Shown in pieces: positions 9,642 through 18,149 of a stretch of DNA of 64,000 nucleotides (position 1 is the first letter of the stretch; every line of letters begins with the position of its first letter). Origin of the DNA: DATGJX01 sp036826275 (GTDB lineage: Bacteria; Vulcanimicrobiota; Vulcanimicrobiia; Vulcanimicrobiales; Vulcanimicrobiaceae); assembly GCA_036826275.1 (NCBI GenBank), contig DAISWS010000001.1:1-64000 (forward strand), written 5' to 3'. Below the pieces are notes generated by a model. It was not told the origin of the DNA, made no database searches, and saw only the letters and a list, made by a program, of their open reading frames with translations. Both the position numbers and the translations under genes were made by a program.

Positions 9642-12382
9642 GACTCCGTCGTCTTTTTCTTACGCGTCGTCGTCTTGGCGGCGCTCGTCTTACGCGTTGC
9701 GCGGGTCTTTTTTACCGCGGGCGCCGCGGCAGTTTGTTCGTCCGCGCTTTTGCGCGAACGCGTGGTTCGTTTGACCGGCGCCTCTATCTCCGATGCGTCG
9801 GCTTTCTTGCGGCCCTTCGGCACGCTCCGCTTCGCGGGCTGGCTCGCAGCTTCGGCTGCACCTGCGGCGTCGGCGGCTTTTTTGCGCGAACGCTTCGGCG
9901 TCTCGGGTTGCGGCGCGGGTAACGCTGCGGTCCGTGACGATGCGAGCTCGCCGCCCGTAGCCGCGGCGGGTTCGGCTGTAACCGTTCCGCGACGGCGGCG
10001 CGCCGGTTTGGTCGGCTTCGCGTGCTCTTCAGGCGCACGTAAGTGCGGCGGCGGAGCCTCGACGGCCGGGGGTTGCGGTTTGCGATTCCATGGCGCTATG
10101 GCGCGCACGGGCTCGCGCGGAGCGGTCTGACCGGTGGGCTCGGCGCTGCCGTCGGCGCCCACGCGGAAGATATGCCGGTCCGGTACCGCGCCCGGTGTCT
10201 GCGGCTGCACGCCTTCGAACGCACCGCCATGTCCACGTCGACGGCGGCGACGACGGCGGCGGCGGCGTCCGCCGCCCTCGCCTTCATGTCCTTGAGGCGC
10301 GGTTTGCACGTCTTCGGCCTCGGTCTCCGCCTCGCCGTCGGTGTCCATTTGCGCTTGCGCGCTCTCGGGCGAAATGCCGGCCTGAGCGGCCTGCACGAAT
10401 TCGTGGCCTCCGCGTCCGCCGCGGCCGCGGCGCCGGCGGCGCCGGCGATGACGGCCGTCGCCGTCGCGGATCTCGCCCTCAGCAATGACGATCGCCTCCG
10501 GCGTACGCTCGGCCTTCTCTTCGGCAACGACCGCCTTGTCTTCGCGTTCCTCTTCTTCGGTGATCGTCGTGATGCCGATCGGCGGGCGCGACGTACCGAA
10601 CTTGGCCGCTTCTTCGGCCAGTTCGCGCAGCTGCTGCGCCTGCTCTGCGGGCGTAAGATCGCCTTTGCCGCGTCCGCGACGGCGGCGTTTCTTTTTTTCG
10701 CCGGGCGCGGCGGCCGCAAGCTCGGCGAGCGCCGAATCTTGCTCGACGTCGATCAGTTTGATGCGGGCCGTCTGGCCCGACATGTTCGCCGCGTTTTCAA
10801 CTTCGATGATGCGGCCTTGAATGACGGCGGCCGCCGACGTCGCGTTCGGTAAACGTCCCGACAAGAGTTCGACTTCATGCTCGTCGCCGACGCGCAGCGC
10901 GCCGTCCAGCTTGAGCTCCGGAACGTCGCGCACGCGTACTTTTTCCGGATGCAGCATCGGATCGACGCGCACGTGGATCGGTGCGCGCAGATGTTCGCTC
11001 AGTTCCTTGCATTCGTCTTCGTACCAGAACTCGAGCTGCGCCGCGACGGTGGGCGCCGATTCGACGAGCACCACGTGGCCATTGCCATGCTGGTGCGAGC
11101 GAATTTTGCGCAACGCATCGATTGCGACCGATTGAGACGAGAGCACGGTGCCTAGACCCGCGCAGGTAGGACAGCTTCCGCGCAGCTGCGAGCCGAGATC
11201 CTTGCCGACGCGCTTGCGCGTGAATTCGAGCAGCCCCAGATTGCTGAACGATTGGATCGTCGAGCGCGTGCGGTCTTTGCGCAGTCCCGCTTCCAGGGTC
11301 GTAATGACTTTGTTGCGCGACGTTTCCGTGTTCATGTCGATGAAATCGCACACGATGATGCCGCCGATGTCGCGCAAACGCACCTGACGCGCAATTTCGG
11401 CGGCGGCCTCGACGTTCGTTTTCACGATCGTATCCTCGAGATTCTTTCCGCCCGTAAATTTGCCCGAGTTGACGTCGATGACCGTCAGCGCTTCGGTGGT
11501 TTCAATGACGATCGATCCGCCCGACGGCAGATTGATCTTCGGCTTCATCAGTTTCTGCAGCTCGTCGTCGATCTTGTAATCGCGGAAGAGCGAACGTCCG
11601 GAATTGTAGTGCTCGACGCGATCGAGATACTGCGGCCCGAGCAGCTGCAGGAAGGAGCAGACTTTTTTGTACTCGTCCTCGTTGTCGATGAACACCTTGT
11701 CGACGTCCGCCGTGATGAAATCACGCGCTGCCTTGTAGACCAGGTTCATATCCTTGTGGAGCAGCGAGGGGGACGGCGCGCGTTTGTACGACTCGAGGAT
11801 TCCGTGCCACATGCGGATGAGCACGCCCAGATCCGCGATGAGTTCCGCTTCGCTCACGCCCGCGGCGGCGGTGCGCACCACCGTTGCCATGCCTTCCGGG
11901 CGGATGCGCTTCATTACCGCTTTGAGGCGGTTGCGCTCGTCTGCGGAATCGATTTTGCGCGAGACGCCGCTGTACTTGCCGGTGGGCATCAGGATGAGGT
12001 ACCGGCCGGGCAAGGAGATGTTGGTACTGATGCGCGCGCCTTTGAGGCCCCGGGGCTCCTTGACGATCTGCACGAGCACGTCGTCGCCGCGGTTGACCTT
12101 CTCGCTGATGGTCCAGCCGCTGCGGCCTTGCGTGATCTCGACGTCGCCGATGTTCAGCGGCGTCTTGTTGATGTCGTCGACGTACAGGAATGCATTGCGG
12201 CCGAGGCCGATGTCGACGAAACTTGCGCCCATGCCGGGCAGCACGTTTTGGACTTTTCCCTTGTAGATCGAGCCGATGACTTTTTCTTCGCGCTCGATGT
12301 AAATTTCGGAGAGGACGTTGTCCTCAAGTATGGCGACCCGATTCTCCCACGGGTCGCTCGAGATCAAGATCTCGGTTGACAA
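9638..12382 (-). CDS. rne: Ribonuclease E/G family protein with long basic C-terminal tail
   Basis: A 914-residue endoribonuclease for mRNA decay and rRNA processing. The conserved core covers about 1-420: an S1 RNA-binding domain (about 35-120), catalytic acidic residues in VIDVNSGK (near 302) and CDFIDM (near 344), and the zinc-link CPTCAG (near 403) used for dimerisation. Residues about 480-560 look like a second OB/TRAM-type fold. The remainder, to 914, is low-complexity: runs of Arg with Gly (RGRGGRGG) and a Lys/Ala/Thr tail, a likely RNA-binding or partner-recruiting scaffold like the RNase E tail. The start is TTG at 12382, since no ATG or GTG fits the family N-terminus (STEILIS). It converges with the preceding gene. 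Confidence 0.93.
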   Translation of the reverse strand: MSTEILISSDPWENRVAILEDNVLSEIYIEREEKVIGSIYKGKVQNVLPGMGASFVDIGLGRNAFLYVDDINKTPLNIGDVEITQGRSGWTISEKVNRGDDVLVQIVKEPRGLKGARISTNISLPGRYLILMPTGKYSGVSRKIDSADERNRLKAVMKRIRPEGMATVVRTAAAGVSEAELIADLGVLIRMWHGILESYKRAPSPSLLHKDMNLVYKAARDFITADVDKVFIDNEDEYKKVCSFLQLLGPQYLDRVEHYNSGRSLFRDYKIDDELQKLMKPKINLPSGGSIVIETTEALTVIDVNSGKFTGGKNLEDTIVKTNVEAAAEIARQVRLRDIGGIIVCDFIDMNTETSRNKVITTLEAGLRKDRTRSTIQSFSNLGLLEFTRKRVGKDLGSQLRGSCPTCAGLGTVLSSQSVAIDALRKIRSHQHGNGHVVLVESAPTVAAQLEFWYEDECKELSEHLRAPIHVRVDPMLHPEKVRVRDVPELKLDGALRVGDEHEVELLSGRLPNATSAAAVIQGRIIEVENAANMSGQTARIKLIDVEQDSALAELAAAAPGEKKKRRRRGRGKGDLTPAEQAQQLRELAEEAAKFGTSRPPIGITTITEEEEREDKAVVAEEKAERTPEAIVIAEGEIRDGDGRHRRRRRRRGRGGRGGHEFVQAAQAGISPESAQAQMDTDGEAETEAEDVQTAPQGHEGEGGGRRRRRRRRRRRGHGGAFEGVQPQTPGAVPDRHIFRVGADGSAEPTGQTAPREPVRAIAPWNRKPQPPAVEAPPPHLRAPEEHAKPTKPARRRRGTVTAEPAAATGGELASSRTAALPAPQPETPKRSRKKAADAAGAAEAASQPAKRSVPKGRKKADASEIEAPVKRTTRSRKSADEQTAAAPAVKKTRATRKTSAAKTTTRKKKTTES

Positions 12383-12669
12383 TAGGTACCTAGCCTTTTC
12401 AGCCCAGGCGCCATAATCGCTGCGTCTCTCACCGTGTCATGGTGAGCCTGTCGAACCACGAACCACGCGAGGGCGTCGCACGCATCCAATCTTCCGATTT
12501 CCTGCGGCGGCCGCGCTCGAGCGGGTACGCTAGCGAGCTCTGGCGCTCTGAAAATTCTTTTTTCGTATCCCTCGCCACGGTCCATAGCTACGGGGCCGCG
12601 TCCGGGTCCAGGCCTTCGGTTCCCGGCGTTCGGGCGCTGGACCTTCCCTCTTATCAGTTCCTTACCTTA
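12383..12669. other. 287-bp non-coding region upstream of the RNase E/G gene
   Basis: No convincing gene is present. The region holds the leader of the RNase E/G gene, one copy of a dispersed repeat (12437-12460), an AT-rich patch (AATTCTTTTTT, 12553-12563) and a 7-bp inverted repeat GGTCCAG/CTGGACC at 12605-12611 and 12637-12643, with an inner CCCG/CGGG stem. The stem region could fold in RNA and lies just after the end of the LRR gene, so it may act as a terminator or leader element. It lacks a clean T-tract, so I do not call it one. Confidence 0.4.
12437..12460 (-). repeat. Dispersed TTCGACAGGCTCA repeat, copy 1
   Basis: On the minus strand this reads CGTGGTTCGACAGG followed by CTCACCATGA. 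It matches the element at 18265-18288 in 22 of 24 positions. Short repeats of this core (TTCGACAGGCTCA plus CATGA) are widespread in GC-rich genomes and often produce spurious ORFs beginning MLSLSKH. This copy is intergenic. Confidence 0.6.
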
Positions 12670-13971
12670 CTACGCCGGCGGCAGCACAGACCCACGATCG
12701 AAGAGACGGTAGATCTCCCGCTCCTTACGCCGGCTGCCGACCTCCACGTGCAGATCGTGCAAACCGGCGCACGCTTGCAAGGGTGCGAAGTGCTCCACGT
12801 TCAGATGCGGCATGGCGCTAAGGCGCAATTCCCGCAACGCGGGCGCCTGCACAATCGGCGTGAGGTCGACAAGGTTACGAAGCGCATGGAGATGCAGCCG
12901 CTCCAGTTTCGGCAACCCCGCAAAACCCGGTAACGCGGCGGCATCCAGCGCATGCAATGCCAGTGTCTGCACGTTGGGCAGCGCCTGCACGCCGGTCAAA
13001 TCGTAATCGGCATGCGCCAGCACCAATTCGCGCAGCGACTCTGCGGACGCGAGCGCTCCAAAATCGACCGGCGCCGTGTTTTCCAAACGCAGAGCGTGCA
13101 GCGACCGCAGCCGCAGCACGGGATCGAGCAGCGCGCGCGTGCCGCGCAGCTCCAAGCGTTCCAGCATCTGCAGTGCATCGAGGAACGTCAGATCGACGCG
13201 CATCGCGCCCAGTCGCAGCGTGCGCAGGCCGTTCAAACCACGCAGCGCCTCCGCGTGCTGCAGCCGGTGTACGTCCAGCCGAAGCGATTGCAGCCGCGCG
13301 CATGCGGCGAGCGACGCGGTATCGAATCCGTGGCGAAACCCATGGACGCGCAGCTCGATGCCGGGACGTTCATCGATCAACTTGGCGAGCACCGCAAGGT
13401 CGGCGGGCGTCAGCGCGGTACTGAATTGCACGCGCGCCGTGTTCTCGATTGCGCGCACGGCGTTCGCATGCAGTGGTGAGCGGAGCTCGTAAACGCTGAC
13501 GGCTCGCGGCAGGTCCGCACCGGCGATGCGGCGGCGCAGCAGCGCTTCCACTTCGTGCGCATCGGCAAAGCGCGCGTCGGCAAGCATGCCCGACGCATGT
13601 GCATCTATCGCGGTGCGCTCCACGATCTGCAACGTGTGAGCATCGTACCGGATGCGCTGCCAGCTCTGCGCGAACGCGCCGCGCGAGGCGAAGGCGGGAA
13701 ACGGCCACGCGTCGGCATCGAAGGGCAGCGACGTGGCGATTACGGACCAGCGCGCACGTTCGATCGGCCTCCCGCCGAAAAGCACCGCCGCGAGCGCATC
13801 GCCGGCGCGCAAACGGGTAAGTTCCTCGGGCGAGGGCACATGCGCCGCGGGAACGGCAAAAAAGTAGCCGAACAGGCGCGAGCGGCACGCCCGCGCAATG
13901 ATGCCGACGGCCGCGTGTTCCGCGCCGAGCGGAACCCAGATCCAATCGCCTGCTTTATACCGCCGCTTCAC
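12670..13971 (-). CDS. Imm26-like N-terminal domain fused to leucine-rich repeats
   Basis: A 433-residue protein with no signal peptide. Residues about 1-125 resemble the Imm26 immunity-protein fold (pattern YKAGDWIWVPL, AVGIIA, LFGYFF, then a W-P-P segment, AWPFPAF), a family known from polymorphic-toxin loci. From about 215 to the end are irregular leucine-rich repeats (units such as LQSLRLDVHRLQ, LRTLRLGAM, LERLELRGT) that would form a binding surface. I start at the GTG at 13969-13971 because the longer frame upstream is serine-rich shadow coding over the methyltransferase. No toxin gene is adjacent, so an immunity role is unproven. It could be a cytosolic binding protein. The start lies one base from the divergent methyltransferase start. 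Confidence 0.6.
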   Translation of the reverse strand: MKRRYKAGDWIWVPLGAEHAAVGIIARACRSRLFGYFFAVPAAHVPSPEELTRLRAGDALAAVLFGGRPIERARWSVIATSLPFDADAWPFPAFASRGAFAQSWQRIRYDAHTLQIVERTAIDAHASGMLADARFADAHEVEALLRRRIAGADLPRAVSVYELRSPLHANAVRAIENTARVQFSTALTPADLAVLAKLIDERPGIELRVHGFRHGFDTASLAACARLQSLRLDVHRLQHAEALRGLNGLRTLRLGAMRVDLTFLDALQMLERLELRGTRALLDPVLRLRSLHALRLENTAPVDFGALASAESLRELVLAHADYDLTGVQALPNVQTLALHALDAAALPGFAGLPKLERLHLHALRNLVDLTPIVQAPALRELRLSAMPHLNVEHFAPLQACAGLHDLHVEVGSRRKEREIYRLFDRGSVLPPA

Positions 13972-13972
13972 G

Positions 13973-14596
13973 ATGAACGACGCCTTTCGACGCACGACCT
14001 CCGGACGCCGCAGCGGGCAACGCTTCGACGCGCAGCACGGCGTGGTCACGGAGGCGCTGCTGTTTTTGGGCGAGCTCGATCCGGATGCCATCGGCGATGC
14101 GATCGAGGATGCCACGCATTACGAGCCGACGCCGGTCGCGGAGTGCGCCGCACTGCTCGAAACGCTTCCCGGACCGATGAGCACGTTCGCCTTCGTGGAC
14201 ATCGGCGCGGGAATGGGACGCGTGCTCATGCTCGCCGCGATGCGGCCGTTCCGGCAAGTCATCGGCGTGGAAGTGTCCGCGGCGCTGTGTGAAACCGCGC
14301 GCGATAATGTAGTGCGCAGACGCCGGTCGCAGCCGCAGCTCGTGTGCAAGGACGTGCGCATCGTATGCAAGGACGCGGCGGCATTTCGTTTTCCGGCGGG
14401 CGATCTCGCGGTGTACTTGTATAATCCGTTCGGGGAGCGCACGCTGGCGCAGATTATCGATACGTTGGCTTCGCACGAGACCGGCGCGTGCTACGTGCTG
14501 TATCACACGCCCGTTCATCGCAGCGTGCTGGATGCGCACGCGCATTTCGAACCGGTTGCTGACGTGAATTTCGGAGTCGTCTACCGGCGCGTTTAG
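13973..14596 (+). CDS. Class I SAM-dependent methyltransferase
   Basis: A 207-residue protein. Motif I is VDIGAGMGRVLM (about residues 69-80), followed by the acidic strand end IGVEVS and the YNPF motif near 145, consistent with a Rossmann-fold methyltransferase binding S-adenosylmethionine. The substrate is not evident; the N-P-F motif suggests a nitrogen or protein substrate at best. I chose the ATG at 13973. A longer frame from 13898 would overlap the divergent Imm26-like gene and looks non-native. The sequence TTTATAC about 13 bases upstream could be a -10 element giving a nearly leaderless mRNA. Its TAG overlaps the rodA stop in the convergent orientation. Confidence 0.75.
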   Translation: MNDAFRRTTSGRRSGQRFDAQHGVVTEALLFLGELDPDAIGDAIEDATHYEPTPVAECAALLETLPGPMSTFAFVDIGAGMGRVLMLAAMRPFRQVIGVEVSAALCETARDNVVRRRRSQPQLVCKDVRIVCKDAAAFRFPAGDLAVYLYNPFGERTLAQIIDTLASHETGACYVLYHTPVHRSVLDAHAHFEPVADVNFGVVYRRV

Positions 14597-15723
14597 GCGT
14601 TGCCCAGCATGCCGCGGTCTTTCTGCGCGTAAATGTTGAGCAGCATGCCGACAGCGGCGAAGTTCGTGATGATCGCAGAACCGCCGTACGACATGAACGG
14701 AAGCGGAATTCCGGTGATGGGCATGATCCCGATGGTCATACCGACGTTCACGATGATGTGAAAGGCGAACATGCCGACGATGCCTGCCGCCAGTAGAAAT
14801 CCAAACTTGTCGCGCGCCGCCAGCATCGATTGGACGCCGCCGTACAGCAAGCCGGCGTAGAGCGCGATGAGCGTGAGTGCTCCGATAAAGCCGAGCTCTT
14901 CCGCAACGACCGTGAAGATGAAGTCGCGCGAGTGCTCCGGCACGAAGTTGAGCTGCGTTTGCGTGCCGTGGTGCAAGCCGCGGCCGAACCATTCCCCGCT
15001 GCCGACGGCGATCTTGGATTGATTGAGGTTATAGCCGGCGCCCTGCGGATCGGCTTTGGGATTCAGAAAGACCAGCAGCCGTGCTTTCTGAAACGGTTTG
15101 AGAATGAAGTTCGTGCCGACCGTGAATACCGCCGTTCCAACGACGCCGACCGCATACAGCACGAAGTATTGGATTTTTTCCAAGCCGAAGAAGAGTTGCG
15201 TTGAGAGAATCGACAAGAGCACGAGCGTCGTGCCCAGGTCCGGCTGCTTTACGATCAAGAGCGCCGGAATGCCCACCGCGACAAGCGGACGCGCGAGATC
15301 TTCAATGCGGTGAAACGGCCACTTGCACAATCCCCAGGCGACGAAGATTGCAAGAATCAGTTTTGCCGGTTCCGACGGCTGAAATTCGAGCGGGCCGATG
15401 GGAATCCAGCGCTGCGCGCCCAGCGCGTGATGACCGCCTTTGAGCACGATTGCGAGCAGCACGAGATTGATGCCGTAGAGCCACGGCGCCCACTGCTGAT
15501 AGTTGCGGTAGTCGATGCGCGAGAACACGTACATCACGGCAATGCCGACGAGCGAGAAGATCATTTGCTTCTTGTACTCGCCCTGCGCGCCGCCGGAGTG
15601 CAGGTCGGCCGACTGAATCGCGACAAAGCCGAACAGCGAGAGCGCAAACGCTGCCGCGATCAGGTACCAGTTGACGTTGCGCAGATAGCGCCGCGTCTCG
15701 TAGGGAAGCGCGATACTGGCCAT
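14593..15723 (-). CDS. rodA: Peptidoglycan polymerase RodA (SEDS family)
   Basis: A 376-residue polytopic membrane protein with about ten hydrophobic helices. SEDS features seen: IGPLEFQPSEPAKL, KQPDLGTT, and the C-terminal FHIIVNVGMTIGIMPITGIPLPFMSYGGS segment spread over about residues 310-345. These proteins polymerise lipid II glycan strands with a class B PBP partner. Length and N-terminus favour RodA (elongation) over FtsW. No penicillin-binding protein or mreBCD is adjacent here. Confidence 0.92.
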   Translation of the reverse strand: MASIALPYETRRYLRNVNWYLIAAAFALSLFGFVAIQSADLHSGGAQGEYKKQMIFSLVGIAVMYVFSRIDYRNYQQWAPWLYGINLVLLAIVLKGGHHALGAQRWIPIGPLEFQPSEPAKLILAIFVAWGLCKWPFHRIEDLARPLVAVGIPALLIVKQPDLGTTLVLLSILSTQLFFGLEKIQYFVLYAVGVVGTAVFTVGTNFILKPFQKARLLVFLNPKADPQGAGYNLNQSKIAVGSGEWFGRGLHHGTQTQLNFVPEHSRDFIFTVVAEELGFIGALTLIALYAGLLYGGVQSMLAARDKFGFLLAAGIVGMFAFHIIVNVGMTIGIMPITGIPLPFMSYGGSAIITNFAAVGMLLNIYAQKDRGMLGNA

Positions 15724-15763
15724 TCCACTGCAGTTATCGGCCGAATGGGCCTTTTGCCCCTTT

Positions 15764-15798
15764 CAAGCGAGCACGCGCTTTGGGGGAGGACTCGCTTG
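15764..15798. promoter_or_regulatory. 8-bp inverted repeat upstream of the DNA methyltransferase operon
   Basis: CAAGCGAG (15764-15771) and CTCGCTTG (15791-15798) form a perfect 8-bp inverted repeat with a 19-base spacer in the region between divergent rodA and the methyltransferase gene, ending 22 bases before its ATG. It could be an operator for a dimeric regulator, such as those controlling restriction-modification genes. No regulator gene is visible locally. It could also be chance in GC-rich DNA. Confidence 0.3.
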
Positions 15799-15820
15799 TA
15801 CCGAGCCAGTAGACGCACAT

Positions 15821-16684
15821 ATGCATGAGGAGCGAGTTGCAGAAGACGCGCTTCAGCGCGAGCGCACGTTCAACGGCTTAACCGCCCGCGAGTGGACGCT
15901 CCTGAGCCGCAACGTCTGGAACGACGTTTCCTCGCCGCGGCACGCGCGGCACCTGGCCCACGGCGCTGTGTTTCCCGTCAAGCTGGCCGAGCGGCTTATT
16001 CGCATTTACTCCAAACGGGGCAGCCTCGTTCTGGACCCGTTTGCCGGCGTTGGGTCGACCTGCATCGCGGCCATGCAGCTGGAGCGGCATTCCATCGGCA
16101 TCGAGCTGAATCCCGACTTCCACCGCTTGGCCCGGGATTGGCTTGCCGACGAGGACCCGGCGGGCAGCGCTGAGTGGTACCCCACGCTTATTAACGGTGA
16201 CGCTCGCGATCTCGCCGGGTGGATTGCCCCGGACAGCGTGCAAGCGACGATCACGTCTCCGCCGTACGCGGACTTTATCGCGCGCTCGGTTCGCGACCGC
16301 CAGCGAACCCACAAGAAAAGCACCATCGTGCTCGCCAACAATTCGCGCGCCAAGGTGTACTCCGACGATGCGCGCGATTTCGGGAATTTGCCGTACGATA
16401 AATTCCTGCAGCAGTGCAAAGGACTGCTGACCTCACTGCTGCGCGTGACCGCTCGCGACGGCTACGCGATCTGGATCGTCAAAGATTACCGACTGCCGCC
16501 GCACGCGCCGTACGTTCCGATGCATTCCGACCTCGCAATGGCGGCACAATCCGTGGGGTGGAAATGGCACGATCTCGTCGTGTGGGATCAGAACGAGCAG
16601 CGCTCTCTCGTGCTTCTTGGGTATCCCTCGCGCTTCTATAGTAACCAGAATTGCAGCTTTATCGTCGTCCTTCGCAAGCCGTAG
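15821..16684 (+). CDS. DNA methyltransferase with SPPY motif (N4-cytosine-type), first of two
   Basis: A 287-residue DNA amino-methyltransferase. The S-adenosylmethionine motif DPFAGVGST (about residues 70-78) is preceded by the motif-X helix (VKLAERLI) and followed by the catalytic motif TSPPYADF near 147. SPPY is typical of N4-cytosine enzymes, although the amino-methyltransferase specificity cannot be fixed from sequence alone. The order X-I-IV differs from the common beta-class order. It overlaps a second methyltransferase by 34 bases, and a nuclease-like remnant follows, so this looks like the modification part of a type II-like system. Confidence 0.85.
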   Translation: MHEERVAEDALQRERTFNGLTAREWTLLSRNVWNDVSSPRHARHLAHGAVFPVKLAERLIRIYSKRGSLVLDPFAGVGSTCIAAMQLERHSIGIELNPDFHRLARDWLADEDPAGSAEWYPTLINGDARDLAGWIAPDSVQATITSPPYADFIARSVRDRQRTHKKSTIVLANNSRAKVYSDDARDFGNLPYDKFLQQCKGLLTSLLRVTARDGYAIWIVKDYRLPPHAPYVPMHSDLAMAAQSVGWKWHDLVVWDQNEQRSLVLLGYPSRFYSNQNCSFIVVLRKP

Positions 16685-17742
16685 ATCTTCCGGCTCCGCA
16701 TCCGTATCCGTGCTCGTTCCGCGAGCGCGATATCGCCCAGCTCATCGATCCGGCCGCGAAGACGTTTCTCGATCCGTTTTGCGGAAGCGGCACGTCGCTT
16801 CTTGCGGCAGCGCGAGACGAACGAACCGTCTACGGCTTCGACTGCAATCCGATTGCCGTGCTGATCGCACAGTTCCGCACGCTCAAGACGTCATCCCGAT
16901 TTTTCCCCGCCACCGAGTCGATCGTCAGCCACGCGGCACTCGCGTTACGCGCACTAATGCTGGAATCGAACCGCAAGCTGCACGCGTTCGAGGGTCGCGA
17001 CCACTGGTTTTCGCCGGGAGTGCAGAGCGCGGTGTCGGCAATACTGCGGTTCGAACAAACGTTACCGGCAAGTGACGAGATACGGATTTGGTACCGGCTT
17101 GCGCTCTCACGCATCGTCAACCGCGTTTCCCGCCAAGACAGCGAAACGCGTTACGTCGCGCGCGAGAAGGGACTGCGGCGCGTCGATGTGATCGACATCT
17201 TTCTCGAGAGTTTGCATTTTTGCAGACAGTATCTGCTCGACCGCGGGAACTTGCGCGGTGCCGTACGCACACAGTGCGCGGACTCGGGCCGTCGCATTCC
17301 GCTCGAGGATGCGAGCATCGACTGCATCGTAACCTCGCCGCCGTACGCAAACACGATGGACTACTATCTCTACCATAAGCAGCGCATGAACGTGCTGGGC
17401 TACGATTTCAAATCAGCGCAAAACACGGAGATCGGGTCGCGTTGGGAGTACTCGTCGCTCAAGCGTCCGCTGGCCGAATGGGAAGCACAATACCGCCATA
17501 GCCTGCGCGAAATGCGGCGTGTTCTTCGTAAGGGCGCTCTCTGCGTGCTCGTCATGGGCGACAGTCAAGTCGCGGGCAAACTCGTCGACGCGGCCGCAAT
17601 GACGCGCGAATTTGCGCAGGACGCCGGTTTCGATGTTGAAGGCGTGGAGTCGGTCGACATGCGCGATCGCAGCCGCTCGTTCTCGCGCGGTTTTCAACGC
17701 CCGCACAAAAAAGAACACACGATTACGCTTCGCGCGGTGTGA
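16651..17742 (+). CDS. DNA methyltransferase with SPPY motif, second of two
   Basis: A 363-residue DNA methyltransferase not closely similar to its neighbour. The SAM motif DPFCGSGTSLL is at about 41-51 and the catalytic TSPPYANTMDYY near 230, with a 180-residue insert between them that may carry target recognition. The only available start codon before motif X (FRERDIAQLI) is TTG at 16651, inside the first methyltransferase gene in another frame, so translation is probably coupled. Paired methyltransferases of this kind occur in systems that modify each strand of an asymmetric site. Confidence 0.83.
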   Translation: MQLYRRPSQAVDLPAPHPYPCSFRERDIAQLIDPAAKTFLDPFCGSGTSLLAAARDERTVYGFDCNPIAVLIAQFRTLKTSSRFFPATESIVSHAALALRALMLESNRKLHAFEGRDHWFSPGVQSAVSAILRFEQTLPASDEIRIWYRLALSRIVNRVSRQDSETRYVAREKGLRRVDVIDIFLESLHFCRQYLLDRGNLRGAVRTQCADSGRRIPLEDASIDCIVTSPPYANTMDYYLYHKQRMNVLGYDFKSAQNTEIGSRWEYSSLKRPLAEWEAQYRHSLREMRRVLRKGALCVLVMGDSQVAGKLVDAAAMTREFAQDAGFDVEGVESVDMRDRSRSFSRGFQRPHKKEHTITLRAV

Positions 17743-17790
17743 GGATCATGCGCTCGATCTCTCCAGCGCTTCTACCACTAGTCCTTTGGC

Positions 17791-18142
17791 GTGGCAGATG
17801 TGCCGGTTTGGTCCCAAAATACCAAGAGCGACGTGCCGGCAAAGGCGGCTTTTTGCCGCTGGCTCGTGAGCGACCAAGGTTACTCGCAGGCGCGTGTTGC
17901 GAATGCTCCAGCCGATGTCGTCGCGGTAAAAGATGGCGAAACGTGGTTGTTTGAAGTGAAGTTCACCAAAGGGGAGCGAACCACGTGTTTCGGCGCCGCC
18001 GTTCAAGGTGTACTTCAAGGTCCCGCTCGACGGGAGACCGTCGCGCGCTCGCGGCGAACTTGTGCGACTGGTGCACCTTACCAAAGCACGCTTGCGCCTC
18101 ATGCGAGAGCAACTCAATGAGCTGCGGAAGCTCGAAGACTAG
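17791..18142 (+). pseudogene. Frameshifted PD-(D/E)XK nuclease-like gene
   Basis: Frame 1 from GTG 17791 encodes a nuclease-like start: AFCRWLVSDQGY, then ADVVAVKDGETW and LFEVKFT, the D...ExK arrangement of PD-(D/E)XK nucleases, ending near CFGAA (about 18000). After that frame 1 turns into unlikely arginine/serine-rich sequence. Frame 2 takes over with a protein-like stretch (FKVYFKVPLDG, then RLMREQLNELRKLED) ending in TAG at 18140-18142, eight bases before minE ends. A +1 shift, perhaps at AAAGGGG (17968-17974), or a small deletion joins them. It follows two DNA methyltransferases, so a decayed restriction endonuclease is the favoured reading. An assembly indel is the alternative. Confidence 0.5.
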
Positions 18143-18149
18143 GCGCCTT

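Noticed and set aside
11252..12379. Plus-strand frame of 375 codons opposite the RNase E/G core
   Set aside because: Mirror of a gene with clear catalytic motifs; no start context or domain.
12600..12650. tRNA-like or structured RNA at the inverted repeat
   Set aside because: No cloverleaf, no T-loop or acceptor stem; kept only as a possible hairpin.
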